Shown here: positions 28,601-38,728 of the stretch, one piece after another
Position numbering within the stretch: position 1 is the first letter of the stretch
How the letters are laid out: each line of letters begins with the position of its first letter
DNA from: Limnomonas spitsbergensis
Lineage: Eukaryota > Chlorophyta > Chlorophyceae > Chlamydomonadales
NCBI GenBank assembly: GCA_037349105.1
Contig: JAYJMM010000026.1
Coordinates: 2,108,001 to 2,172,000 of the forward strand
Length of the DNA: 64,000 bases
Reading direction: 5' to 3'
Program-made: the position numbers and the translations under genes
The notes under the pieces: generated by a model
Databases searched by the model: none
What the model was told of the DNA's origin: nothing
What the model saw: only the letters and a program-made list of their open reading frames with translations

Positions 28601-31600
28601 GCTGACTCCGCTCCTAATTACGTGCACATGCAACTTCAGGGGACGCTCGGAAGCGGTGGGTTGTCAGTCTGTTTTGTGGACATCGTTTCTTTTTTCGTGA
28701 CTCGGCTTCATGTCAGCTTCACTTCGGCCTCTGGGCGGTGACCCCATTTGTGGCCTGCCATGCTGCTTTGGCCACCAGTCATAGGCTGGTCCAAGCTTTG
28801 TCCCAGTTGCGGAAAGTGGACTCGGTGCCGAAAAAATAGACACTCAAATGATACCGGTAGTGTGGATTAGGTCATTCCCCATTTCAGATACACTAAGATC
28901 GATGGCCAGGTGGGAGCAAGCTATGCTGCCTGGGTTGCAGGCCGGTGAAGGTAAGACCCTCAATTGTGTCCCAACGGTGGGGCTTCCCAGCGGCTCGTCC
29001 AAGGTGATCTGGTGCACACAAAAAACAAACACACATCTGGGTTGCCCTGCCTGTTGTACATTCTGCCACTCTATTTCGTATGCCCTGTGAGCCCCGGCAT
29101 GCTTCACATTATTACACACCATAATTACATCAACCTTGGGAGCCACTGCATGCCTCACATTTTTGCACACCGCTTATCTTCCCCTCCTCCTTTCCCCCCA
29201 AGATCTAATTAAATAATAATTAGATATTAATTAATTTCTTCCCCCTACCGGTAGATATAAAACATCTTGATAATTATTGTGTCCTGTGTTTGAAGTTGCA
29301 GGTCCCAACACGTGCATCTGTCTGCACCATTGCTCTTTTACCTCTTTTTGAAAAATCAAACCGTTTTCAAATTCCACTGGCAGATGTGTTCCACTGATCT
29401 CAACCACCCTGGCGGACCTGCTTGCTGCCCCTGCCCTACAGATCCAGCCGCAGACACGCGGCCAAAGGCGAGGCGCAGCTCAACGGGCATGGGTGGGATC
29501 ATGGCTCTAGGCGCCAGCTCGCTGATCCATTCCGGTGCCCAGCCGGTGGCGACCGCGATGCGCGTGCCTAATGGCGGCGGGGCAGGCTTCGCCCCGCACG
29601 CGCCGAGTAACCCCGAAGTTGCAACGCATGTGTCCATGCCGTCGCCCTCCATGCCCGAGGCCTCATCAGCCACGGGACCTCCTCCTCCTCCCCAGCCAGG
29701 ATCCTCCCCCGCGCGCCGGGTGTCCGCTGCCGACGCGATGTTTGGCTCGGGCGCCATGGCGCCGGCCGGCGGTGCCGCAGCGACGAGGTCTCCACGCCGC
29801 TCAAACAGCTCGTGGGGCGGGAGCTGTACCAGCAGCGCGGGGCCCGCTGCGCCTGCGCCGGTGCAAGCCCCTTTGGTGTCTGGCCCGCACACGGCGGCGA
29901 CGCTCGGTCCTGGTGTCTTGCACACCTCGGCCAAGCTGAGTGTTTCAAAGATTGTTGCGGGGCTGCTGGCGGCACCCAAGTCATGGAGTGATAAGGTGCG
30001 CACACGCACCAAAATCGCAAAATCACTTACGTTTGAATCGCCACCCAATCGCCAAACGGCGCTCAATTGCCGAATAGGAAATCACAGGCTGGCAGGTGTG
30101 AGCCCCAGTGAGATGGACAGATGCCCAGTGTTTTTTAAGATGTACGGATAACAGCTGCCTCGAAAGCCGGGGGGCTGATGCGCACTCGAGGTTATAACTG
30201 ACGGCAGTTGCAGCTCGCTCCCCCCTGCAGTCACTGGCCTGCTCCCAGCCCCGTCCCGTCTACTGCCTGTGCAGGTGGAGGCGCTGAGTTCGGTCGCGGC
30301 TTTGCTGCAGCAGGCGGCAGACACGCTGGGGGACAGCGGGCGTGACCAGTGCGGTGACTTTGGTCGGGACCTGGAGCGGCTGGTACCCAAGCTGACAGAG
30401 TGCATTGAAGACTCACACCACAAGGTGTGAAATTTAACACCTTGTCCACACTTTTCTTTCTAGTTTAGTCAGCTACACTCCAGTCTCTGGCCGGAGGCCC
30501 CAGGTGTGGCCAGCCGGACATGCTGCGTTGGCTACCAGTCATGATCCCGCAGCCAGGCGTCCTTGAGATCTGAGTCCGCCTTTGCCCAAGCCTCGCAACC
30601 CGAAGACTTCTTCGCAAGCTTAAGGATTCGGATCCTGTGATTATTTTTCCGTGACTGATAGGTTATTGTCAGCTACATGACATGACCCTATCAGTCACAT
30701 AGGTTCATGTCATGTAGCTGATGCCACATGACATGAAGCTGTGCCATCCAGTCTCTGGCCAGAGGAGCCAGGTGTGGCCAGCCATGCTGCGTTGGCCACC
30801 AGCCGTAGGCCAGTCCAGTTTTTTGGTCCCAATCGGGCCTTTAGCGGCCGCGAGGCGGCCTGCCAAAGGGTGGATTAATAGCTGGAAAAAGAAACACTCT
30901 AGTTGAAACTGTGCGTGTTAGTGTGTTTGAACTGCCCTGCTCAAACAGCTTGTGTGTGTCAGTGTGTTTGTACTGCCCTGCTCAAACAGCTCTTGTGTGT
31001 CAGTGTGTTTGAACTGCCCTGCTTAAACAGCTCGTGTGTGTCAGTGTGTTTGAACTGCCCTGCTCTAACAGCTCGTGTGTGTCAGTGTGTTTGTACTGCC
31101 CTGCTCAAACAGCTCGTGTGTGTCAGTGTGTTTGTACTGCCCTGCTCAAACAGCTCTTGTGTGTCAATGTGTTTGAACTGCCCTGCTCAAACAGCTCTTG
31201 TGTGTCAGTGTGTTTGTACTGCCCTGCTCAAACAGCTCGTGTGTGTCAGTGTGTTTGTACTGCCCTGCTCAAACAGCTCGTGTGTGTCAGTGTGTCTGTA
31301 CTGCCTGCTCAAACAGCTCGTGTGTGTCAGTGTGTTTGTACTGCCCTGCTCAAACAGCTCGTGTGTGTCAGTGTGTTTGTACTGCCCTGCTCAAACAGCT
31401 CGTGTGTGTCAGTGTGTTTGTACTGCCCTGCTCAAACAGCTCGTGTGTGTCAGTGTGTTTGTACTGCCCTGCTCAAACAGCTCGTGTGTGTCAGTGTGTT
31501 TGTGTTGCCCTGCTCAAACAGCTCGTGTGTGTCAGTGTGTTTGTACTGCCCTGCTCAAACAGCTCGTGTGTGTCAGTGTGTTTGTACTGCCCTGCTCAAA

Positions 31601-34600
31601 CAGCTCGTGTGTGTCAGTGTGATTGTACTGCCCTGCTCAAACAGCTCGTGTGTGTCAGTGTGTTGAACTGCCCTGCTCAAACAGCTCGTGTATGTCAGTG
31701 TGTTTGAACTGCCCTGCTCAAACAGCTCGTGTGTGTCAGTGTGTTTGTACTGCCCTGCTCAAACAGCTCGTGTGTGTCAGTGTGTTTGAACTGCCCTGCT
31801 CAAACAGCTCGTGTGTGTCAGTGTGTTTGTACTGCCCTGCTCAAACAGCTCGTGTGTGTCAGTGTGTTTGTACTGCCCTGCTCAAACAGCTCGTGTGTGT
31901 CAGTGTGTTTGTACTGCCCTGCTCAAACAGCTCGTGTGTGTCAGTGTGTTTGTACTGCCCTGCTCAAACAGCTCGTGTGTGTCAGTGTGTTTGTGTTGCC
32001 CTGCTCAAACAGCTCGTGTGTGTCAGTGTGTTTGAATTGCCCTGCTCAAACAGATGTGTGTGTCAGTGTGTTTGTACTGCCCTGCTTAAACAGCTCGTGT
32101 GTGTCAGTGTGTTTGTACTGCCCTGCTCAAACAGCTCGTGTGTGTCTGTGTGTTTGTACTGCCCTGCTCAAACAGCTCGTGGGGCGGGAGGTGCAGCAGC
32201 ATTGCGGGGCCCTCTGCGCTGCCTTAGCATGCCCCGGCGTCTGGCCTGCATGCGGTGCACCCTTGTGTGGTGCACACGGCCAACTCTGAACCCTAAACCA
32301 GCCAACCACCTGAATCCTTCACCCTAAACCAGTCAACATCCGTAACTCTTAACCAGTCAGCCATCGGAATCCTTACACTGAACCAGTCAAACATCGGAAT
32401 CTTAACACTAAACCAGTCACCCTATCCCTAAACCCTGCACCAGTCACCCTCTGCCCTGTTTGCTTCCAGGTTGTTGCTGCCGCGCTGGATGTGATGCGCG
32501 CAGCCGTGAGGTCTTGCCCGCGAGCGTTGGACGCCTCCCTGGAGCGACTGATGCCGCCACTATTTCAGCGCACGGCGGACCCCCGTGACGCGACCCGGAC
32601 GCTTGCGACGGGCATTTTGGCGGGTGCGAGACTAATGGGCATGCCGGCATGGACATTGCAATGGGCATTCGAATTAAAACGCGTGGCCAGTCTTCGACCC
32701 CAAGAACGTTTTTTTGTGGGGGGAGGCAAAGCAAACTTATGGTACTGGTATACCAGTAGATACTATTTAATATGAATGTGTAATATCCTGCCGATGCCTA
32801 CATGTTATGATATTTCTTCAAAGGAGCTCCCAGCTGCCTGAGCTTTGCATCTCAGCCTGAAACGTTCTTCTCTCCCCCCTCTGTTTCCTCGTCGCCACGC
32901 AGAGTGCGCTCAGAGCTACCCTGCAGATGTCCTGCTGGCCGGCCTATCGCGGTCTCTGGACTCTTCCAAGCTGCCGCGCGTTCGGGTGGCGGTGCTAGAG
33001 TACGCATGCTGCCACCTCGGCCACGGCAGGCAGGCGGGCGCGCCCTCTAATGGCAACCAGGTCAAGTGAGTGCACGGCCCATTGTATCCTAGTGAATATT
33101 TGATCGCCTTCTTGTGCCCCCAGGCTCCAAAGCCTCTTTCATTCGCCTCCACCCAGGTAAGCTTCCCCTCGATAATGTGAACTCTGCCCCCACCCACCCC
33201 TACACACACACACACATACAAGCCCCGCCCACAACATGCGCTACCTTGTCTTTCCATCTTGAGGCTAGAAGCTGCTGCTTGAGTGCCTTGGCCCATCTTG
33301 CGCTGACGAACCCTTAACCCTTGCCACCGCGCTGAACAACCCTAAACCCTGAACCCTTGCCTCCCTGTGCAGCGTAACCCTGAACCCTTACCACCCTGTG
33401 CAGCGTAACCCTGAACCCTTACCACCCTGTGCAGCGTAACCCTGAACCCCCGCCACCTCGCCCTGCCTAACCCTAAACACTGAACCCATGCCGCCCCCTC
33501 TGCAGGCAATGGTTGCGCCTGTTGTGTGTGCTGCTGAGCGACAAGACTCACGAGCTGCGGAGGGCGGCCACAGAGGCTGCAGAGTCGCTCTATGTGCTCG
33601 TTGACCCCACGCTGGTTTCGGCGTATGCGAGCTATGCTACGGGCCCCGAAGCTGTGAGTGTCGTGTACTCGATTGCGCCTCATTGCTTAATGTTTCGGCT
33701 GCGTCCACTTCCGGCAATCCACCTCGCGGCCGCCAAAGACCTGATTGGGCCAAACCTTGGCCGGCCTACAACTGGTGCCCGAGGCAGTTTTGCCGGCCAC
33801 GACTGGGGCCTCTGGTCAGGGGTGGGAGTGTAGCTGACATGTAGCTGAGTCACAAAAAAAGGAACCTGGTTGCGCCTGTACCACCTGGGACCCCAAGTGC
33901 GCTCTTGGGGCTCTCCTTGGGGACGCCGAATATAGCAAAGCTGTTATCCAACTGTTTTGCCGAGCCTCCCATTTGCACAATTTGGGTCCCAGACGGTTAG
34001 GGCGCTTATCGTGACTAAGAGTGGCTACATGTCAGCCATAGTCTGGCTTTCTGCTGGAGGCGCCTGGACTGGCCAGCCAGGCTGCTTGGGCCAGGCTGTG
34101 TCCCAATCAGGGCCCCTTTCGTGTCATCAGGGTGACGTGCCTGTTTATGGCTCTACTTGAGTAGTAAAATATTTGACTGGTTATTGCCACTAAAGATTTG
34201 CTTGCCTTCCCTCGTATTGATGTGGTTTGTAGGCGAGGGATGTATTAAAATAATCCTTATCCATCATTGAAACCAGACAACTTCCTGTCAGAAATGGAGA
34301 GGTTGGGTCGAAATTGTGCACCCTGAGGGCAGAGCATGCAAATGAAATCAATTAATTCACACCTGATGGAAGGCAAACCCGTGCTGGTTGCGCAGCTTGC
34401 ATTGAGGCGGGTCATCAATGGCATCCACGATCGGGATGCGATGGTGATAGACAGCCCCACGGCGGCAGCCCAGCAGCAGCCTGTCATCAGATGCCAGGAA
34501 CGCCCCTCGCCTCCGCAGCAGCTCCCGGGTTCGCCTGCCGACCTGCAGGTTGCAGGGGTGCGGAACCTGGCCATGCCAGCGGCCTGCTCGCCGCTCCCAA

Positions 34601-36207
34601 AATACGAGTCAGGGCAGTACGCATCTCCGATGCGAGTGGACATGCCACCGCAGGCATCAGAGAGTTTCGCAGGGATGCCTTCCACGCGGCTGCCCTCGAG
34701 CGCATTCCCTGGCAGCGCCGCGGAGCTCGCCGCTGCCAACCGTTCGTCGTCGGCCAGCAGCCTTCATGGTGCAGCGGACAGCTACCAGCAGAGGCACCAA
34801 TCCAGCAACATGGTCTCATCGGCAGCTACAACAGCAGGCGCTTTTGCCGCGGGCCTAGACCCAGCTGCGGCTACACGCCAGGTCAGCCTCCTCGTTCACC
34901 GCTTGCAGCAGGCAGCTGCGTCCGGCGTCACGGCGGGACAGCTCGCCGAGTGTTACGAACGCCTGTCAGAGTGCGCGTTGTCGTCACCAGCGTCGGCGTG
35001 GCAGGCCAGCTCTGCAGCAGTCGCGGCGGCGGTGGCCTCGGGGGTGTCTGGGGGTAGTACCGGCACCGGTGAAGTTGCCGTTGTGCGCGAGGCTGCTCTA
35101 CGTCTGGCCAGGGCACTGGCTGGCTGCCAGCCGGCGCTGATGCAGCGTGTGCTGGATGTTGTCGTACCCAGCTTGCTCGCTGCGGCGTCGGACGGCTGTA
35201 AGGAGGTGGGCACGAGGCTGGTGGGTATGGGGAAACGGCTTGGGGAGTGGAACATGCATACCGTAGTATGTTGTTTCGCCGTCGCGCCTCATGAAAACCC
35301 CAACTTATATGGAAAACGCCACTTTAAGGACGTCAAAAAAAGTTCTCCAGTGAAGCGTGCTTTAGCGAACAACTATATTTATTCCCATTCGTGGAGGCAA
35401 AACAAGTCTACGGTATGCCTAGTCTATTAATTGTCTGGGAATACCGGTAAGCTGAGGTCATCAATAGTCGTTGGGGGTGAGGAGTAATAGGTCATTAGCA
35501 TGCCGCCATGCAGAATGTTCTCAGTTGCCGTGCTTGACTTAGTAAACTGAATATTCAATTCTCGGTACCAACTGGCTGGGGAAAGCTGATGATTATAAAA
35601 TAGATCGGGTAGGCTGGAATCCATTGCGAGGGCATCTGCATGGCTTCTTTTCTTCCACTATTTTTCTTCTCTTCACCGTATTCACTCTCGTACACTAATT
35701 TCCTTCCTGTATTCTCCACTCACGATATCCCCCGTCCTCTGCAATTTCAACGCGTGTCGGCAGATTGCGAAAGCAGCTGCGGATACGCTGACGCTGATCA
35801 TGGACACGACCCCTGCGCTGAAAGCGATCGACATGCTGGTGTCGCAACTTCTGATGTCGGATGCATCTCCTGGCGGTGGCCGTACAACCGATACGATCGA
35901 TCCGGATCTGCTCTTCGTGGTTGTGCGCTCTCTGCACGGTGTGGTGCGTGCGATGCCCGCGGACGAGCTCGCCTCGCCGGGCTGCTTGCCGCGGCTGGCT
36001 CCGGGCCTCGTCCGCTCGCTGTACCACACACGTGCCGATGTGCGCAAGGCTGCGGTTTTCTGCCTCGTGGAAGTGTGGTGCAAGCTGGGGGACGGCCCGC
36101 TGCTGGCACAACACTTGGTCGGCATGTCGGAAGCGCAGCACAAGCTCATGGCAATCTACTGCAAAAGGGCGGCGCATAGTGGAGGTGGTAGCACTGAGGT
36201 GGCTTGA
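22675..36207 (+). CDS. CLASP: CLIP-associated protein CLASP (TOG-domain microtubule protein)
   Basis: It stabilises growing microtubules at plus ends and the cortex. Seventeen exons with agreeing phases: 22675-22755, 22817-22903, 22973-23065, 23190-23443, 23739-24288, 25526-25666, 26436-26579, 27058-27286, 28098-28655, 29442-29995, 30275-30424, 32470-32623, 32903-33065, 33124-33156, 33506-33653, 34396-35205, 35764-36207; 1530 residues, close to animal and plant CLASPs. TOG1 spans about 1-220; TOG2 about 285-525 (IEDRRSAVEKQACHTL, IMAESADACCQALIKSC, MMEHWDVQLCIRC); a basic Ser/Pro/Ala linker 526-897; TOG3-like 898-1113 (WLRLLCVLLSDKTHELRRAA); and a C-terminal CLIP-interacting region 1250-1530 (YHTRADVRKAAVFCLVEVW). 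Exon 14 is only 33 bp. MITEs follow several donors. Confidence 0.96.
24296..24629 (+). mobile_element. TE-A MITE with duplicated splice donor, CLASP intron 5
   Basis: Ends CAGTGTTTGTTTTTTC and GGAAAAAGGAACACTG are inverted repeats. The identical 10-bp flanks CAGGTGAGGC (24286-24295 and 24630-24639) form a target duplication that includes the last three exon bases and the GT donor. Inside, a 21-bp unit (TCCAGGTTAGATCCCAATGGG) is repeated about eight times, lengthening this copy. Confidence 0.88.
25075..25255 (+). mobile_element. TE-A MITE, second copy in CLASP intron 5
   Basis: It starts CAGTGTTTCTTGTTTCGTGA, continues with CTACATGTCAGCTACACC and GCGGCCGCGGGGCGGCCTGC, and ends GGATCACTG. No target duplication is clear. 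Confidence 0.75.
25380..25520 (+). repeat. Pyrimidine-rich tandem repeat before the CLASP exon 6 acceptor
   Basis: Units of CACTTTGCTCTCCCTGCC and CTGCCCTGCC repeat up to the acceptor at 25525. The array multiplies the polypyrimidine tract. Confidence 0.75.
25727..25925. mobile_element. TE-D MITE, copy 4 (CLASP intron 6)
   Basis: TACTGTAGATTCGAATCGCC and TTCCCTC on the left mirror GGCAATTCAAATCTATAG and TTACAGTA on the right. The interior has GGGTGAGGGATCCATGCAGA and AACGCCAGTTTCAGTC. Confidence 0.72.
26005..26200 (+). mobile_element. Decayed TE-A-like copy (CLASP intron 6)
   Basis: CAGTGTTTTTCACAGCGGGT, GGCTGGCCGGCCATGGTAGG and a GCCCGACCGCCC region resemble TE-A-prime, but the ends are poorly preserved. 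Confidence 0.4.
26205..26400 (+). repeat. 23-bp minisatellite, about 8 copies (CLASP intron 6)
   Basis: The unit is TGTGGCAGTGCTGTGCCCAC plus TCC. It ends about 35 nt before the exon 7 acceptor at 26435. Confidence 0.85.
26606..26650 (+). repeat. Copy of CLASP exon 7 end and donor
   Basis: The exon end TGCTGCGGGTACATAGCTTT and its GGTGAGTG donor recur here as TGTTGCGGGTGCATCGCTTT and GGTGAATG, 60 bp further on. The GT is intact. Confidence 0.8.
26795..26965. mobile_element. TE-D MITE, truncated copy 5 (CLASP intron 7)
   Basis: TTCAATTTGCTTTGCCTTCC, ACGTCGTTTGGGGTTGAG and GACGCCCGTTTCCAGTC match TE-D. The right end is missing, and telomere-like CCCTAAA text follows. Confidence 0.6.
27318..27518 (-). 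mobile_element. TE-A MITE, 31 nt after the CLASP exon 8 donor
   Basis: Ends CTGTGTGTTCCTTTTTCG and GAAAAAGAAACACCGG are inverted repeats. Flanks GGAGCCGA (27310-27317) and CGAGCCGA (27519-27526) match at 7 of 8 positions, supporting an 8-bp hAT-type duplication. Confidence 0.85.
27831..27984 (-). mobile_element. TE-B MITE, copy 4 (CLASP intron 8)
   Basis: Ends CGGTGCTGTGC and GCACAGCACTG are inverted. Flanks ATCTACAT (27823-27830) and ATCGACAT (27985-27992) match at 7 of 8 positions. The element ends about 115 nt before the exon 9 acceptor. Confidence 0.85.
28681..28848 (+). mobile_element. TE-A MITE, 25 nt after the CLASP exon 9 donor
   Basis: CATCGTTTCTTTTTTCGTGA, CTCGGCTTCATGTCAGCTTC and the end CCGAAAAAATAGACACT match TE-A. 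The CGGCCGCG block is deleted. Confidence 0.7.
29268..29360 (+). repeat. 92-bp segment duplicated at 45.1 kb
   Basis: TAATTATTGTGTCCTGTGTT onward, through GGTCCCAACACGTGCATCTG and GAAAAATCAAA, matches 45098-45189 with only a few differences. It is non-coding at both places, so it is a recent copy or a dispersed element. Confidence 0.8.
30446..30898 (+). mobile_element. Compound TE-A element, about 21 nt after the CLASP exon 11 donor
   Basis: Two TE-A modules (GTCTCTGGCCGGAGGCCCC and GTCTCTGGCCAGAGGAGCC) flank a unique insert with a strong palindrome: TCAGCTACATGACATGA at about 30670 and its exact complement at about 30706. The right end is GGAAAAAGAAACACT. Most of it (about 30475-30795) is nearly identical to 42783-43098. 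Confidence 0.75.
30905..32180 (+). repeat. 41-bp minisatellite, about 31 copies (CLASP intron 11)
   Basis: The unit is CTGCCCTGCTCAAACAGCTC plus GTGTGTGTCAGTGTGTTTGTA. Because 41 is not a multiple of three, open frames wander through it. The CTCAAACAGCTCGTG phrase matches CLASP exon 10 at about 29806, and the array ends in a larger exon 10 copy. Confidence 0.92.
32163..32275 (+). pseudogene. Decayed copy of a CLASP exon 10 segment
   Basis: CTCAAACAGCTCGTGGGGCG followed by GGAGGTGCAGCAGCATTGCG, GGGCCC and GTCTGGCC parallels exon 10 at about 29805-29900 with substitutions and small deletions. It lacks splice sites and a consistent frame. Confidence 0.75.
32280..32460 (+). repeat. Telomere-like CCCTAAA repeat (CLASP intron 11)
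   Basis: Degenerate CCCTAAACCAGTCAACCATC-type units mix the telomere complement CCCTAAA with other short words. Similar stretches occur in several other introns. Confidence 0.6.
33310..33490 (+). repeat. Telomere-like repeat before CLASP exon 15
   Basis: CGTAACCCTGAACCCTTACC and CCACCCTGTGCAG repeat about three times. Each unit ends in a TGTGCAG acceptor-like motif, before the true TCTGCAG acceptor at 33505. Confidence 0.7.
33681..33869 (-). mobile_element. TE-A MITE, 27 nt after the CLASP exon 15 donor
   Basis: Interior GCGGCCGCCAAAGACCTGAT, CCTACAACTGGTGCCCGAGG and GTAGCTGACATGTAGCTGAG are typical in reverse sense. TTGCGCCT at 33673-33680 and 33870-33877 is a perfect 8-bp target duplication. 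Confidence 0.85.
34005..34135 (+). mobile_element. Truncated TE-A copy (CLASP intron 15)
   Basis: GGCTACATGTCAGCCATAGT, CTGGACTGGCCAGCCAGGCT and TGTCCCAATCAGGGCCCC match the left two-thirds of TE-A. Confidence 0.55.
34195..34378. mobile_element. TE-D MITE next to the CLASP exon 16 acceptor
   Basis: AGATTTGCTTGCCTTCCCTC, GGCGAGGGATGTATTAAAAT and the right end GATGGAAGGCAAACC match TE-D. Exon 16 starts at 34396, only about 17 nt after the element, so its branch-point region must lie within TE-D. Confidence 0.7.
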
Positions 36208-36409
36208 ATTGCTGTTAGTCGTTTGCTTTAGGCTTTTAGCTGTATGTGGCTATGCAGGTGTTTTTTGTTTTGTCAGCCAGGTGGTGTGGCAAGATGGGGG
36301 AGAAGTATCAACATTGCCCACAATATGCATTATGTGGTTAGCGCAATAACGTTTAGAGCTGGTGTAGAAGTAAATGGAGCCTCAAACTAGCTGAGGGTGT
36401 TAGGGGCAT

Positions 36410-36552
36410 TGCTGTGCCCATTACGGCCCTTAGGGTGGTTGAAGTACGTGGCTAAGTTTCAGTCACCATAATTCCAAGGCAAATTGAGCCACATAAACCA
36501 GTTAAGGACCGAATTACATATATGGTTCCTGAATTACCGTAGAACTGGATAG
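36410..36552 (-). mobile_element. TE-B MITE, copy 5
   Basis: CATTGCTGTGCCCATTACGG, CTAAGTTTCAGTCACCATAA, and the TGAATTACCGTAGAACTGG end match TE-B in reverse sense. The right end is decayed. Confidence 0.6.
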
Positions 36553-36554
36553 GG

Positions 36555-36720
36555 TCCGCGCACCCCCGATTTGAATATTTTAGCAAATCGTCCACGCAGC
36601 AAGATAAGGTATGTGTCCGCGCAGCGCTTTTACCGCGCAGCAGCCATTTGAGCTAATAATTGTATTTCCTGAGCGCGCAGCCCTTCAGATCTTGTTGTTA
36701 AAGGTCCGCGCAGCCGAGGG
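36555..36720 (+). repeat. Cluster of CGCGCAGC motifs
   Basis: TCCGCGCA, TCCACGCAGC, GTCCGCGCAGCGC, CCGCGCAGCAGCC, GCGCGCAGCCC and GTCCGCGCAGCC occur at irregular 20 to 40-bp spacing in otherwise AT-rich sequence. I do not know their role. Confidence 0.5.
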
Positions 36721-37647
36721 GGGGGGCAAAAACAAAAGCCAGGGACCCCATCCCCGAAAATAAAAACGAGCACCCGAGCCTACCACCCACCCACGTACCG
36801 CCTCTGGAACCCATTGAAATTCAAATATCTTAGTCAAAATTACAGGGCATGTAAGGGCTATTTTTATCAGTTCGTCAAGGCGCTTCTACTGGTATATTTC
36901 AGTTCGTTAGGTGATCACAATTCATGCCAAGAGTCAATTTTTGTTCTGGGCTCAGCCAAGCTATTGAGTACCGTTTACTTCTCGCTAGCGATCACATGTT
37001 TCCAGAAGGTAGATGGCGTTGGCAATGTGCTGGCATCAGCCTTCATCTTGGCCATGAGCTGCAGGAATAGGTAAGAGTGGAACGGGAGTAAAACTGAGCG
37101 TTCTCTGCTGCTTCGAATCTCGTTGGATCGCGGAAGCTACCATGCACTCCCTCGCATTCTGGTGGCGTCCGACGTTTACAGGGGTAGTTGACATCAGGAC
37201 GTTGCCACAACGACCACAAATGGTCTGTGTATTCATGATCCACCAGACCAACACGATCAAAAGGTAAGAAGTCTTCCAAATATTGTTTTTTTTCGAGACC
37301 ACCCATGCACCCCCCTCAGCTTTGCCCCCCCATATCCCCCCCTCCCTGGGCCAAAAACATTTTAAGACCAGCTATTGAAAGCTCTCGTTAAGCTCTACAA
37401 CTTTGGGGGATAAGGACGTTTTTTTTTGTTTTTGCCCCCCCTCGTAGCCCACCCGTATTTTTCTTCTGCAGGCTCGACATTGCAATTCCCCTCTACGTAG
37501 CCTACGGTCCGTCGTAGACATTAAGACCTTAGGTTTCATGTGGAGGGGAATTGAAGTGGCGAATAGTAAAACCCTGCATATTTCATTTCCGATAATGCCC
37601 TGCCTCCATCCCTGCTTGATGCCCAAGTCATCCAGTCTTGCAACAGG

Positions 37648-37760
37648 TCAATAACGTTACACCTCTGGGCCCGCTCAAAGCTCGGCCGCGTTGGCGCCCA
37701 ACTGTAGAAACTAAAAAGGGGGTAAATAAAAAGGAAGAAAAAGACCAAAAGGGAAGGCCG
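37648..37760 (+). mobile_element. TE-C copy
   Basis: ACGTTACACCTCTGGGCCCG, CTCAAAGCTCGGCCGCGTTG, GCGCCCAACTG and a purine-rich tail match TE-C. Confidence 0.6.
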
Positions 37761-38059
37761 GAGAGGCAACAGGTGGCTGATCATGTGTTGTTGCCCCCAC
37801 ATTCGCCCAACAGCACAGATAGCAGCGTACTGCAGATAGTAATGCAACTCCGGTAGTGGCAACCATTCACTATTGCGGTCATTATTAGTGCTTGTTGCCT
37901 TGTTGATGGTGTGCCTTTCCTGTTCCTACCCGCCTTGTCTCAGCTGTCGACGCAAACTCTGTTACATCTGTCAGTCGCTGGTTCGCTACTACAAACATGG
38001 TTACATGGTTCCGCTTCCCCCTTTTCCTCATTTCCCCCCTGTCCCCTGGTGTTTGTTTC

Positions 38060-38260
38060 GTTCTTTCCTCCCAACCCTTTAGTTAGGCGCCCACGCGGCC
38101 AAGCCTTTTTGAGCAGGGCCCAGAGGTCAATGACATTACACCTCTGGGCCCTGCTCAAAAAGGCTCGGCCGCATGGGCGCCCAACTGTCCCGTTGGAAGA
38201 AAAGAAAGGTAAGGTAAGAGGGAAAGAAGGAGAAAAACACAAAGGGCCCAACGGTATAAC
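38060..38260. mobile_element. Head-to-head TE-C pair forming a 46-bp-arm hairpin
   Basis: Arms 38081-38126 and 38141-38186 are reverse complements at 43 of 46 positions around a 14-nt loop with TCAATGACATTACA. Each arm is a TE-C core (GGCGCCCACGCGGCCAAGCC and GGCTCGGCCGCATGGGCGCC). Confidence 0.85.
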
Positions 38261-38589
38261 GTCATTGACATGGTTCGGCCGAATCGACATTTTAGTCATT
38301 TCCAGCCTTTAAACGGTCGAGTGTTCAGCTGGGTATGCAAAGATTTTTAGACCAGCTTGGAATACCCTCATTCAGCTTTACAATTTTGGGATGATGGGGT
38401 ATATTCTCGTCTTTGCGCCTGCCCCCCCTCGCTAAGCAGCCTCGAAGCAAAGGTTTTGGCAAATTCAGCAATCATGCATATAGGGAGGGTGAGCTTCACG
38501 TAATCCCCGTTTCACACATGGGCAAATCTTATATTTTCTTAGAGGCTTTGTTGAGGGCAAGTCTCTAGTGGAACTCAGGTGTTGGACTT

Positions 38590-38728
38590 GGTCTTCTTTG
38601 CCTTCCCGGCCTCTTCTTTTGTTCCTTCCCCCTCTCTTCCTTGTAGTTCCTTCTTTTCTCCCTTCTGAACAGTTGGGCGCCCACACGGCCGAGCTTTGAG
38701 CGGGCCCAGAGGTGTAACGTTTTTGACA
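38590..38728 (-). mobile_element. TE-C copy
   Basis: GTTGGGCGCCCACACGGCCG, AGCTTTGAGCGGGCCCAGAG and GTGTAACGTTTTTGACA match TE-C in reverse sense. Confidence 0.6.

Noticed and set aside
29356..30066. A 236-codon minus-strand frame
   Set aside because: Antisense of GC-rich CLASP exon 10; the plus frame has agreeing splice phases on both sides.
30903..32327. Cys-rich repetitive frames (QLVCVSVFVLPCSNS)
   Set aside because: They come from the 41-bp array in CLASP intron 11; three frames give the same peptide in rotation.
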